18,348 nt of DNA, taken from assembly GCA_900541185.1 (NCBI GenBank), contig UQIQ01000043.1:1-18348 (forward strand), in the 5' to 3' direction. Every line of letters begins with the position of its first letter. The stretch's first letter is position 1. The notes below the pieces were generated by a model. It worked only from the letters and a program-made list of their open reading frames with translations. It had not been told where the DNA came from and made no database searches. Below are positions 7,539-15,038 of this stretch, in pieces. The position numbers were made by a program, and so were the translations under genes. Origin of the DNA: an uncultured Collinsella sp. Its GTDB lineage: Bacteria > Actinomycetota > Coriobacteriia > Coriobacteriales > Coriobacteriaceae.

Positions 7539-8687
7539 ATGGCCAAGAATTCAGGTCCCGTACGTACCGTTCATGCTCGCACGACGGGTAAAGAGCGCGA
7601 TGAGATGATCGCCACCACTAAGGCCGAGATCGAGAAGAAATTCGGCCAGGGTTCCATCATGAGGTACGGCGACGGTGGTCCCGAGCTCGAGGTCGAGGCC
7701 ATTCCCACGGGCGCCCTGGCCCTCGATGCCGCGCTGGGTATCGGCGGCGTGCCGCGCGGCCGAATCGTCGAGATCTACGGTCCCGAGTCCTCCGGTAAGA
7801 CGACGCTTTCGCTCGAGATCTTGGCCGAGGCCCAGGCAATGGGCGGCGTTGTGGCATTTATCGATGCCGAGCACGCGCTCGATCCCACGTATGCCGCGCG
7901 CATCGGCGTGGATATCGACGAGGTGCTCATTTCCCAGCCCGATACGGGTGAGCAGGCGCTCGAGATCGTTGACATGCTCGTGCGTTCCGGCGCCATCGAT
8001 GCCATCGTCGTCGACTCCGTCGCCGCGCTGACCCCGCGTGCCGAGATCGAGGGAGAAATCGGCGACACTACGGTCGGTCTTCAGGCTCGCCTGATGAGCC
8101 AAGCTCTTCGCAAGCTCGCCGGCTCGCTGTCCAAGTCCAACACGACGTGCATCTTCATTAACCAGCTGCGTGAGAAGATCGGCGTCATGTTCGGCAACCC
8201 CGAGACTACGACGGGCGGCCGCGCCCTTAAGTTCTTCTCTTCGGTGCGTATCGACATTCGTCGTATCGACAGCATTAAGCTTAAGGACGAGGTTATCGGT
8301 AACCGCGTGCGCGCCAAGGTCGTTAAGAACAAGGTGGCAGCTCCGTTCCGTTCTGCTGAGTTCGACATCATGTACGGTACGGGCATCTCTAAGGAGGGCT
8401 CGATTCTGGACATGGCTGTCGAGTGCGGCATCTGCAAGAAGATGGGCTCCTGGTTTGCCTATGGCGAGGACAAGCTCGGCAACGGTCGCGAGGCCGCCAA
8501 GGCTTTCCTGCGCGAACACCCCGATTGCGCCGATGAGATTGAGCATAAGGTCCGCCTTGCCTGCGGGCTTGAGTTTGATGACGATGCTCCGTCCGAGGTC
8601 GAGCTGACCGATCAGCCTGCGCCTGAGGAGTTTGACGAGCTTTACGCCATCGATGGTTCCGCCATGCTCGATGATGACGACGAGTAG
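7539..8687 (+). CDS. recA: Recombinase RecA
   Basis: Forms ATP-dependent filaments on single-stranded DNA, drives strand exchange and acts as coprotease for LexA cleavage. The protein is 382 aa. It has an extended N-terminus before FGQGSIMRYG, Walker A GPESSGKT at 81-88, the downstream MAW-type region (QALRKLAGSLSKSNTTCIFI, NQLREKIGVMFGNPETTTGG), and an acidic C-terminal tail ending LDDDDE. The start is ATG 7539 because AGAGGAGGG (7524-7532) sits 6 nt upstream. An in-frame TTG at 7518 would lie at the 5' edge of the predicted transcript, upstream of the ribosome site. recX follows after 11 nt. Control is by the LexA box at 7487. No inteins or disruptions are seen. Confidence 0.98.
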   Translation: MAKNSGPVRTVHARTTGKERDEMIATTKAEIEKKFGQGSIMRYGDGGPELEVEAIPTGALALDAALGIGGVPRGRIVEIYGPESSGKTTLSLEILAEAQAMGGVVAFIDAEHALDPTYAARIGVDIDEVLISQPDTGEQALEIVDMLVRSGAIDAIVVDSVAALTPRAEIEGEIGDTTVGLQARLMSQALRKLAGSLSKSNTTCIFINQLREKIGVMFGNPETTTGGRALKFFSSVRIDIRRIDSIKLKDEVIGNRVRAKVVKNKVAAPFRSAEFDIMYGTGISKEGSILDMAVECGICKKMGSWFAYGEDKLGNGREAAKAFLREHPDCADEIEHKVRLACGLEFDDDAPSEVELTDQPAPEEFDELYAIDGSAMLDDDDE

Positions 8688-8698
8688 CGGTTACGCTC

Positions 8699-9391
8699 AT
8701 GTCGTATACGGTGACCGAGGCCACGGTCGTCTTTCCCGATAAGAAGGCGGCCTCCTCGTTCTCGAGCGGGTATGCGTCCAAAAAGCCTTGCGCACATATC
8801 GATTGTGAGCTTGAGGGCGGTTTTGAGCGGTCCATTTGGATTCCCGTGCGGGTCGCGCGGCTGTATGTCAAAAACCGCCCCGATCTTCCCTGTGATTGGG
8901 ACAACTTTCGTGAGGCGGTGCAGCTCATCGAGCGTAAATGTGCACTTACCATGGTGACCGAGATGTTATCGCGCCGCGACCATGCGACGGGTGAGGTCCG
9001 TGACAAGTTGGCTCGCTACGGCTTTCGCCAGCCCGCGATTGATTTCGCCGTCGAGCGCGCCACCGAGTATCGCTTTTTAGACGAGAACCGCTTTTGCTCG
9101 TACTTTATCGAGGAACGCAAGCGGCGCGGTTGGGGACAGCGCAAAATCGAGACCGAGCTCAAGCGACGTCATGTTGTGCTCGATGACATTCCCGGTTATC
9201 CCGAGGATTATTTTGCCGTCGAAGACGATTTGGCGCGTGCGTCAGCCCTGCTCGCCAAGCGGCGTGTTCCAGAGACGCGCGGATTCGAAAAACTGGTTCG
9301 GTTTTTGATGGGCAAAGGCTTCTCGTATCACATCGCCGCCGATGCCGTTAAGGCGCGTCTCGATGCCGAACATGAGGAATGTGCAGTTTAG
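8699..9391 (+). CDS. recX: Regulatory protein RecX
   Basis: Small helical protein that binds RecA filaments and usually inhibits their growth and activity. The 230 aa include RecX three-helix repeats: MVTEMLSRRDHATGEVRDKL (about 81-100), then FLDENRFCSYFIEERKRRGW (about 125-144) and GQRKIETELKRR. A further repeat-like stretch (KLVRFLMGKGFSYHIAADAV) is near the C-terminus. The first 80 residues are a family-variable extension. ATG 8699 lies 11 nt after the recA stop without a clear ribosome site, so translation probably depends on coupling to recA. The gene order recA-recX is the main support beyond the repeats. It should be SOS-induced along with recA. Confidence 0.92.
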   Translation: MSYTVTEATVVFPDKKAASSFSSGYASKKPCAHIDCELEGGFERSIWIPVRVARLYVKNRPDLPCDWDNFREAVQLIERKCALTMVTEMLSRRDHATGEVRDKLARYGFRQPAIDFAVERATEYRFLDENRFCSYFIEERKRRGWGQRKIETELKRRHVVLDDIPGYPEDYFAVEDDLARASALLAKRRVPETRGFEKLVRFLMGKGFSYHIAADAVKARLDAEHEECAV

Positions 9392-9453
9392 ACACATGTG
9401 GTTTGCGTACCCGCCGTTCACCGCGTTTTAGTCGCCGTACCGGGTCCATTTAT

Positions 9454-9482
9454 TTGACAGTTGTTACGGTTCAACGTACGAT
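9454..9482 (+). promoter_or_regulatory. Probable promoter of the rny operon
   Basis: TTGACA (9454-9459, perfect consensus) and TACGAT (9477-9482, 4 of 6) are separated by 17 bp. Transcription would start near 9489, leaving a leader of about 160 nt before rny with two hairpins. There is no LexA box here. No convincing recX terminator is visible upstream, so read-through from recA-recX is possible. Confidence 0.7.
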
Positions 9483-9511
9483 AAACACTGTCATTTGCTT
9501 TGTGATATGTG

Positions 9512-9541
9512 CTCATCTTTGATGAGTTTGTTTATATGTTT
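9512..9541 (+). terminator. Hairpin with T-rich tail in the rny leader
   Basis: CTCATC (9512-9517), loop TTT and GATGAG (9521-9526) form a perfect 6-bp stem, with a possible outer G-U pair. TTTGTTTATATGTTT follows. The stem is short and not G+C rich, so it is a weak terminator or attenuator at best. It lies downstream of the predicted rny promoter. Confidence 0.4.
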
Positions 9542-9587
9542 ATCTGTATCCGACCCGCATAAGCTGCGCCCATATTACTCAAATGTC

Positions 9588-9613
9588 GCGAGCCGTTCGC
9601 AAGGACGGTTCGC
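9588..9613 (+). other. GNRA-capped leader hairpin before rny
   Basis: GCGAGCCGTTC (9588-9598), loop GCAA (9599-9602) and GGACGGTTCGC (9603-9613) form an 11-bp stem with two G-U pairs and a GNRA tetraloop. TTTGTTG follows, 36 nt before the rny ATG. The G-U pairs suggest a folded RNA rather than a DNA palindrome. It could be an attenuator or an RNase/protein target. Confidence 0.6.
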
Positions 9614-9648
9614 TTTGTTGTGTAACGAATCCATAAAAAGGAGTGAGC

Positions 9649-11199
9649 ATGCCTATTATCGCAGCGCTCGTTGGCATCGTTTTGGGTGCCATCGCCGCCA
9701 TTGCCTACATGCGCACCGCCAAGCAGGGTAGTCTTCACGAGGCCGACGAAAAGATCCAGTCGGCTCACGCACAGGCTGAGTCCCTAATCGGTGATGCAAA
9801 GCGTCAGGCCGAGACCCTCAAAAAAGAGGCTCTGCTTGAGGCAAAGGAAGAGATTATCAAGAACAAGCAGGCCGCCGAGGCCGAGGACAAGCAGCGTAAG
9901 AGCGAGATTCGTACGCTCGAGAACCGCGTGATGCAGCGCGAGGAGTCTCTCGATCGCCGCAACGATGCCCTCGACAAGCGTGAGCATCAGCTGTCCAGCC
10001 AGGCTGGCCAGGTCGAGAAGCGCTCCCGTGAGCTTGAGGAGCTTTGCGCCAAGCAGACCTCGGAGCTCGAGCGCATCGCCGACCTGACCCGCGAGGATGC
10101 TCACAAGGAACTCCTCGACAAGGTTCGTGGCGAGGTTACCCACGAGGCCGCTACGATCATCCGTGAGTCCGAGCAGCAGGTTCGCGCCGAGTGCCACAAG
10201 ACCGCCCAGGAGATCTTGTCCCTGGCGATTCAGCGCTGTGCCGCCGATCACACCGCCGAGGTCACCGTTACCTCCGTGCATATTCCGTCTGACGACCTGA
10301 AGGGTCGCATCATCGGCCGCGAGGGTCGCAATATCCGCACCTTCGAGCAGGTTTCCGGCGTCAACCTCGTGATCGATGATACGCCCGAGACCGTCGTGCT
10401 TTCGAGCTTCGATCCGGTCCGTCGCGAGACCGCCCGCGTCGCCCTCGAGAACCTTATTGCTGACGGCCGCATTCATCCTGCCCGTATCGAGGAGATGTAT
10501 CACAAGGCCGCCGACTTGGTTCAACAGCGCGTGCGCGAGGCTGGCGAACAGGCTGCCTTCGATACCGGTATCCACGATCTGCACCCCGAGATCGTTAAGA
10601 CCCTTGGTGCTCTGCGCTACCGCACCTCGTTTGGTCAGAACGTGCTCCAGCACTCCCTCGAGGTTTCCGACCTGTGCGGCGTGATGGCTTCCGAGCTTGG
10701 CCTGGACGTTGTGACCGCCAAGCGCGCCGGCCTGCTGCACGATCTTGGCAAGGCTATCGACCATGACGTCGAGGGTCCGCATGCCGTTATCGGCGCCGAG
10801 CTCGCCCGTCGCTATGGCGAGAAGCCCGTTATCGTTCACGCTATTGAGGCTCACCACGCCGACGTCGACCCCAATACGGTGCTCGATGTTCTGGTCCAGG
10901 CTGCCGATGCCGTTTCTGCCTCTCGCCCCGGTGCTCGTCGCGAATCGGCCGAGAACTACATCAAGCGCCTTGAGAAGCTCGAAGAGATTGCCAACTCCCA
11001 TGACGGCGTCGAGCGTACCTATGCCATGCAGGCTGGTCGCGAGGTCCACGTCATGGTTCAGCCGGACAAGATTTCCGATGCTCAGTCCACGGTTTTGGCT
11101 CATGACATCGCCCATCAGATCGAGGAAGAGATGGAGTATCCCGGTCAGGTGCGCGTCGTCGTGATTCGCGAGAGCCGTGCTGTCGATATCGCTAAATAA
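9649..11199 (+). CDS. rny: Ribonuclease Y
   Basis: Membrane-anchored endoribonuclease that starts mRNA decay in many Gram-positives. In order: a membrane helix (residues 2-20, PIIAALVGIVLGAIAAIAY), a long charged coiled coil (about 25-190), a KH RNA-binding domain with GXXG motif GREG at 223-226, and an HD domain with H335 (QHS) and the catalytic H364-D365 (LLHDLGKA). The C-terminal ADAVSASRPGARRE is typical of the family. It is 516 aa, normal length. The start is ATG 9649, 5 nt after AGGAG (9639-9643); the in-frame GTG at 9643 overlaps that ribosome site and is unlikely. A one-base gap separates it from the GHKL gene. RNase Y is not universal in Actinobacteria, where RNase E is common. Confidence 0.96.
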   Translation: MPIIAALVGIVLGAIAAIAYMRTAKQGSLHEADEKIQSAHAQAESLIGDAKRQAETLKKEALLEAKEEIIKNKQAAEAEDKQRKSEIRTLENRVMQREESLDRRNDALDKREHQLSSQAGQVEKRSRELEELCAKQTSELERIADLTREDAHKELLDKVRGEVTHEAATIIRESEQQVRAECHKTAQEILSLAIQRCAADHTAEVTVTSVHIPSDDLKGRIIGREGRNIRTFEQVSGVNLVIDDTPETVVLSSFDPVRRETARVALENLIADGRIHPARIEEMYHKAADLVQQRVREAGEQAAFDTGIHDLHPEIVKTLGALRYRTSFGQNVLQHSLEVSDLCGVMASELGLDVVTAKRAGLLHDLGKAIDHDVEGPHAVIGAELARRYGEKPVIVHAIEAHHADVDPNTVLDVLVQAADAVSASRPGARRESAENYIKRLEKLEEIANSHDGVERTYAMQAGREVHVMVQPDKISDAQSTVLAHDIAHQIEEEMEYPGQVRVVVIRESRAVDIAK

Positions 11200-11200
11200 C

Positions 11201-12286
11201 ATGAACGACGCGAACGAGCTCATCTCATTTATCGCGTCGATGTCGGGGGAGGGCAACCTTCGCGTCGAGGAGAACCTTGGCGAGGGGTATGTCCGCCTCC
11301 GCGTTTCGGAGGCCGAACGGCGCCAGGCAAAGCACGACATTCAGCATGTCGAGGATATTGTCATCGAAATGCTGCGCAACGCTCGCGATGCCGGCGCCGA
11401 CAAGGTCTATCTCGCAACGACCAAGGAAGATGGCGTCCGTACGCTCGTCTTTCTGGATAATGGCTCGGGCGTGCCGCAGGATATGCAAGAACGCATCTTC
11501 GATGCCCGCGTTACCTCCAAGCTCGAGAGCATGAAGATGGATCGTTGGGGCGTTCACGGTCGAGGCATGGCATTGTTCTCGATTAAGCAGAACACCGACG
11601 AGGCACGCGTTGTCGCGTCGGATGTTGACCTTGGCTCGGTCTTTAAGGTGAGCGTCGCTACCGACCGCCTTGGCGAGCGCGCCGATCAGTCCAGCTGGCC
11701 TCAGGCCGTGAAGGACGAGGATGGTCACTATGTCTGCGCCCGCGGCCCTCACAACATCATTCGCGCCGCCTGCGAGTTTGCCCTCGAGGAGCTGCGCGCC
11801 TGTGATGTCTATCTGGGGTCTCCGTCCGAGATCGCCGCGACGCTGCATGCGCAGGCGTCCAGTCGCCTCGATGCTTCTCGTCTTTTGTTTATCGATGACG
11901 AAGCCGAACTTCCGGTGGTCGATCGCCTGGGTCTTGCTTCGGATGCAGAGGACTTTATCCGTATCTGTTCGGGTTTGGGCCTTGAGATGTCCGAGCGTAC
12001 GGCGCATCGTATCTTGGCGGGCCAGATTAAGCCCGTTCGCGGTGTGACCGCACGCCTGCTTCGCGAGCGCGATTCATCTTCACATGCGTCTGCTCCGGTT
12101 GATCTTGCTAAAGATCGTCGCGGGCTGCGTATTGCCAAGGACGACATGGCGCAGTTCTCGCGAGCCGTGGAGCGCGACTTTAACGATCTTGCATCGCGGT
12201 ACTATCTCAACCTTTGCGGCGACCCCAAGATTCGTGTTTCACGTGATCGCATCACTGTGACGTTCGATCTTGCCAAAGAGGAATAG
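11201..12286 (+). CDS. GHKL-type ATP-binding protein of unknown function
   Basis: I do not recognise a named family. The 361-aa protein has a GHKL (HATPase) ATP-binding fold at about 45-165: N-box EMLRNARDAG (E56, N60), G1 DNGSGVP (D86, G88, G90), then IFDARVTSK (99-107) and a glycine lid RWGVHGRGMALFSIK (115-129). IFDARVTSK followed by the lid resembles histidine kinases, while VTSK plus HGRGMALFSI also recalls MutL. There is no HisKA dimerisation domain or H-box, no membrane helix and no receiver. Residues about 170-361 are charged and largely helical, without a domain I can name. ATG 11201 starts one base after the rny stop with no ribosome site. An upstream in-frame GTG at 11177 would overlap rny by 23 nt. 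Context (rny before, spoVS after) suggests an RNA- or stress-related regulator, but this is inference. Confidence 0.85.
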   Translation: MNDANELISFIASMSGEGNLRVEENLGEGYVRLRVSEAERRQAKHDIQHVEDIVIEMLRNARDAGADKVYLATTKEDGVRTLVFLDNGSGVPQDMQERIFDARVTSKLESMKMDRWGVHGRGMALFSIKQNTDEARVVASDVDLGSVFKVSVATDRLGERADQSSWPQAVKDEDGHYVCARGPHNIIRAACEFALEELRACDVYLGSPSEIAATLHAQASSRLDASRLLFIDDEAELPVVDRLGLASDAEDFIRICSGLGLEMSERTAHRILAGQIKPVRGVTARLLRERDSSSHASAPVDLAKDRRGLRIAKDDMAQFSRAVERDFNDLASRYYLNLCGDPKIRVSRDRITVTFDLAKEE

Positions 12287-12290
12287 CATC

Positions 12291-12319
12291 TTTACCGAGT
12301 CCGTTCGGTACGATACAGT
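12291..12319 (+). promoter_or_regulatory. Candidate promoter of spoVS
   Basis: TTTACC (12291-12296) and TACAGT (12314-12319) each match consensus at 4 of 6 bases, with a 17-bp spacer, starting 5 nt after the GHKL gene. The predicted start near 12326 gives a leader of about 35 nt. spoVS and the miaB-miaA-hflX genes may thus also be expressed separately from rny. Confidence 0.5.
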
Positions 12320-12360
12320 TATTGCAGTTAAAACGTACTTTTAAACGCAGGAGTTTCTTC

Positions 12361-12678
12361 ATGGATTGCCTGAAGGTATCAAGCAAGTCATCGCCCGCGT
12401 CCGTTGCCGGCGCCATTGCCGGCATGGTCAAAGATGGCGTGCCCGTCAACATTCAGTGTGTCGGCGCGGGTGCCGTCAATCAGGCCATTAAGGCTGTGGC
12501 CATTGCACGCGGATTTTTGATTCCGACCGGGTTTGATATTTCCTGCGCGCCGGTGTTCTCCGACATCCTCATTAACGGGGAGTCGCGCACGGCCATTCGC
12601 CTTTCTATCTACGTTCACCAGATCAATCGAGCTGCTATGGATAACGTCGTCATGGATGATGTTAAGCCTGTGGCATAG
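12361..12678 (+). CDS. spoVS: SpoVS-family (Alba-like) protein
   Basis: Small 105-aa member of the stage V sporulation protein S family, an Alba-superfamily fold thought to bind nucleic acid. In Bacillus it affects sporulation and septation. The family core is clear: LKVSSKSSPASVAGAIAGMV (4-23), then GAGAVNQAIKAVAIARGFL. The C-terminal region RTAIRLSIYVHQI is followed by a short extension ending KPVA beyond the usual 86 residues. ATG 12361 follows AGGAG (12349-12353) with 7-nt spacing; an upstream in-frame ATG at 12322 lacks this. It sits between the GHKL gene and miaB, as spoVS sits between ymdB and miaB in Bacillus. Nothing else here suggests sporulation, so a general role is likely. Confidence 0.93.
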   Translation: MDCLKVSSKSSPASVAGAIAGMVKDGVPVNIQCVGAGAVNQAIKAVAIARGFLIPTGFDISCAPVFSDILINGESRTAIRLSIYVHQINRAAMDNVVMDDVKPVA

Positions 12679-12729
12679 CTTCTGCTTGCCTCGATTCGCC
12701 CCCCCTCTCCATCGTTAGGACTTATGCAC

Positions 12730-14100
12730 ATGGACCAGCGTTCCGTACGCGATATTCTTGCCGGTAAAACCTACTTTATCCGCACCTTTGGCTGCCAGAT
12801 GAATCAGCACGACTCCGAGCGCGTGAGCGGTCTGCTCGATTCGTATGGTTGCCTCATGGCGCTCGATCCCGAGCATGCCGATATTGTTGTCTTCATGACA
12901 TGCTGCGTGCGCGAGGCCGCCGATACTCGCCTGTACGGCCAGTGCAATTCCTGTAAAAGCCTGCCGCCTTCGCCTTCGGGCAAGCGTGTGGTTGCCGTTG
13001 GTGGTTGCATCGCGCAGCGCGATGGCGAGGGCCTGCTCACCAACGTCGATAACGTCAATGTCATCTTTGGTACGCATTCCATCGCACATGTGGCAGAGCT
13101 CATTGCCGAGGCGTTCCTTGATGGCAAGCGTCATATCCGCACCAATGAGCATGAGGATACGGATGCCATGAGCATGCCGTGGCATCGCGAGACCCAGTAT
13201 CACGCTTGGGTGCCCATCATGACGGGCTGCAATAATTTCTGTACCTATTGCATCGTTCCGTACGTGCGCGGTCGCGAAAAGAGCCGCTCCTTCGAGGAGA
13301 TTGTCGACGAGGTGACCGGTTTGGTGCGCCAGGGCGTGCGTGAGATTACGCTGCTGGGCCAAAACGTTAACTCATATGGTCGCGATCTGTTTGGCAAGCC
13401 GCGTTTTGCCGATTTGCTGCGTGCCGTGGGCGATACGGGTGTGGAGCGCATCTTCTTCACGTCTTCGCATCCCAAGGATCTATTGCCCGAGACCATCGAC
13501 GCCATGGCCGAGACGCCTGCCGTTATGCCGCAGCTGCACTTGGCCGTCCAGTCAGGTTCGACACGGATCCTCAAAGAGATGAATCGCCGTTATACACGCG
13601 AGGACTATCTGGGCCTGGTCGATCGCATTCGCAACCGCATGCCCGATATCGCGCTCTCGACCGACATTATCGTTGGCTTCCCGGGCGAGACTGAAGAAGA
13701 CTTTGAGCAGACGCTCTCACTTGCCGAGACGGTCCGTTATGCTCAGGCCTATACCTTCATCTATTCCAAGCGCGCCGGTACCCCTGCCGCCGAGATTGAC
13801 GATCCTACGCCGCATGAGGTTATTCTCGAGCGTTTCAACCGCCTGGTTAAGGTTATCGAGACCACGGCACACGAGTATAACCAGGGTGAGCTTCATGCTG
13901 TGGTGCCGGCGCTCATTGAGGGCACGAGCAAGAAGAACGATGCGGTCCTGCTGGGCAAGAGTCCCAAGAATCAGACCGTTCATGCGCCTATCCCCGAGGG
14001 TTACAGCATCGATCAGCTTGTTGGCAAGATCGTTGATGTTGACGTTGACGTTGCCAAGACCTGGTATTTGTCCGGCTCCGTTGTGGGCGAGCCGCGCTAA
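12730..14100 (+). CDS. miaB: tRNA-2-methylthio-N6-dimethylallyladenosine synthase
   Basis: Radical-SAM methylthiotransferase that converts i6A37 to ms2i6A37 in tRNAs reading UNN codons, acting after MiaA. Cluster cysteines in the N-terminal MTTase domain are C22 (TFGCQMNQHDSERV), C58 (MTCCVREAAD) and C93 (GGCIAQRDGE). The radical-SAM motif CNNFCTYC gives C167, C171 and C174, followed by IVPYVRGREKSR. A TRAM domain ends the 456-aa protein. TFGCQMN, CVRE and VRGREKSR distinguish MiaB from RimO. The start chosen is ATG 12730, 9 nt after AGGA (12717-12720). The ATG at 12724, two codons earlier, is only 3 nt from it. The TAA overlaps the miaA ATG by one base, so substrate-making and substrate-using enzymes are translationally coupled. 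Confidence 0.95.
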   Translation: MDQRSVRDILAGKTYFIRTFGCQMNQHDSERVSGLLDSYGCLMALDPEHADIVVFMTCCVREAADTRLYGQCNSCKSLPPSPSGKRVVAVGGCIAQRDGEGLLTNVDNVNVIFGTHSIAHVAELIAEAFLDGKRHIRTNEHEDTDAMSMPWHRETQYHAWVPIMTGCNNFCTYCIVPYVRGREKSRSFEEIVDEVTGLVRQGVREITLLGQNVNSYGRDLFGKPRFADLLRAVGDTGVERIFFTSSHPKDLLPETIDAMAETPAVMPQLHLAVQSGSTRILKEMNRRYTREDYLGLVDRIRNRMPDIALSTDIIVGFPGETEEDFEQTLSLAETVRYAQAYTFIYSKRAGTPAAEIDDPTPHEVILERFNRLVKVIETTAHEYNQGELHAVVPALIEGTSKKNDAVLLGKSPKNQTVHAPIPEGYSIDQLVGKIVDVDVDVAKTWYLSGSVVGEPR

Positions 14101-15038
14101 TGGTTTCTCCCAGGGCAGGTCTTTCCGCCGTTGCGATCGTCGGTCCGACGGCGGTTGGTAAGAGTGATGTCGCCGACCGTTTGGCAGCTCGTCTTTCGTC
14201 CGAAGTGCTGTCGTGCGATGCGATGCAAATTTATCGCGGCATGGACATCGGTACCGCAAAGATGGCGCCCGATGAGTGTACGGCGCCGCTGTGTCTCGTC
14301 GACATCGTAGAGCCGGGTGTGGCATATTCTGCTGCGCTTTATCAGGCTGACGCTCGCGCGCATGTTGAGCGCTTGCTTGGCGAGGGCCGCCTACCGGTGT
14401 TTTGCGGGGGTACGGGGCTGTATCTTAAGGCCGCCCTTGATGAGATGGACTTTCCCTCGGGTGAACTTGAGGACGATCGCCGTGCGGGCTATCAGGAGCT
14501 TGCCGAGCGTATTGGCGAGGAAGAACTGCATGCCCTGCTTGCCGAGCGCGATCCAGAATCTGCTGCTGTTATTCATCCCCATAATGTGCGCCGTGTGATT
14601 CGTGCGCTCGAGATGCATGATGATGGTATCTCCTATGCACAGCAAAAAAGTCAGTTTAGTGTTCCGCGCGAGCATTATCATGCCCTATGGTTTGGCTTGA
14701 CGCGAAATCGCGAGGTGCTCTATGAACGCATTAACCTACGCGTCGATCTGATGTTTGAGCAGGGTCTTGTCGATGAGGTCCGCGGTCTTATGGACCAGGG
14801 GCTGGGAGATGCCCTAACGTCGATGCAGGCAATTGGCTATAAAGAGATCGTCGATGCTTTCAATGGCGTGATAAGCATGGATGAGGCTCGCGAACTCATC
14901 AAGATGCGTTCGCGTCGCTATGCCAAGCGTCAGCTTTCGTGGTTTAAACGCGATAACCGCATCGTGTGGTTCGATATGGACGAGTTTACGATCGATGGGG
15001 TCGTTGAGGATATCCTTCACCGTATCGAGGCGGCCTAA
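14100..15038 (+). CDS. miaA: tRNA dimethylallyltransferase MiaA
   Basis: Transfers the dimethylallyl group to N6 of A37 in tRNA, making the substrate of MiaB. The P-loop GPTAVGKS is at about 15-22. The catalytic-loop motif reads DAMQIYRGMDIGTAK; the usual serine after the Asp is Ala here, but the Asp is kept. Further hallmarks are FCGGTGLYLKA, PHNVRRVIRALEM and the C-terminal KRQLSWFKRD. The 312 aa are normal length. The ATG overlaps the miaB stop (TAATG) and its own stop overlaps the hflX ATG in the same way, with no separate ribosome sites, so miaB-miaA-hflX behave as one translational unit. Confidence 0.95.
   Translation: MVSPRAGLSAVAIVGPTAVGKSDVADRLAARLSSEVLSCDAMQIYRGMDIGTAKMAPDECTAPLCLVDIVEPGVAYSAALYQADARAHVERLLGEGRLPVFCGGTGLYLKAALDEMDFPSGELEDDRRAGYQELAERIGEEELHALLAERDPESAAVIHPHNVRRVIRALEMHDDGISYAQQKSQFSVPREHYHALWFGLTRNREVLYERINLRVDLMFEQGLVDEVRGLMDQGLGDALTSMQAIGYKEIVDAFNGVISMDEARELIKMRSRRYAKRQLSWFKRDNRIVWFDMDEFTIDGVVEDILHRIEAA

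Noticed and set aside
9409..9445. ACCCG/CGGGT inverted repeat after recX as a terminator
   Set aside because: Only 5 bp with a loop of about 27 nt and no adjacent T-run in register.
11177..11200. GTG start for the GHKL gene overlapping rny by 23 nt
   Set aside because: No better ribosome site than ATG 11201, and the extra residues look like out-of-frame rny. It cannot be excluded.
12294..12307. Possible LexA half-site (GTTCG) within the spoVS promoter
   Set aside because: The opposite half-site reads ACCGA instead of CGAAC, so it is not a plausible box.
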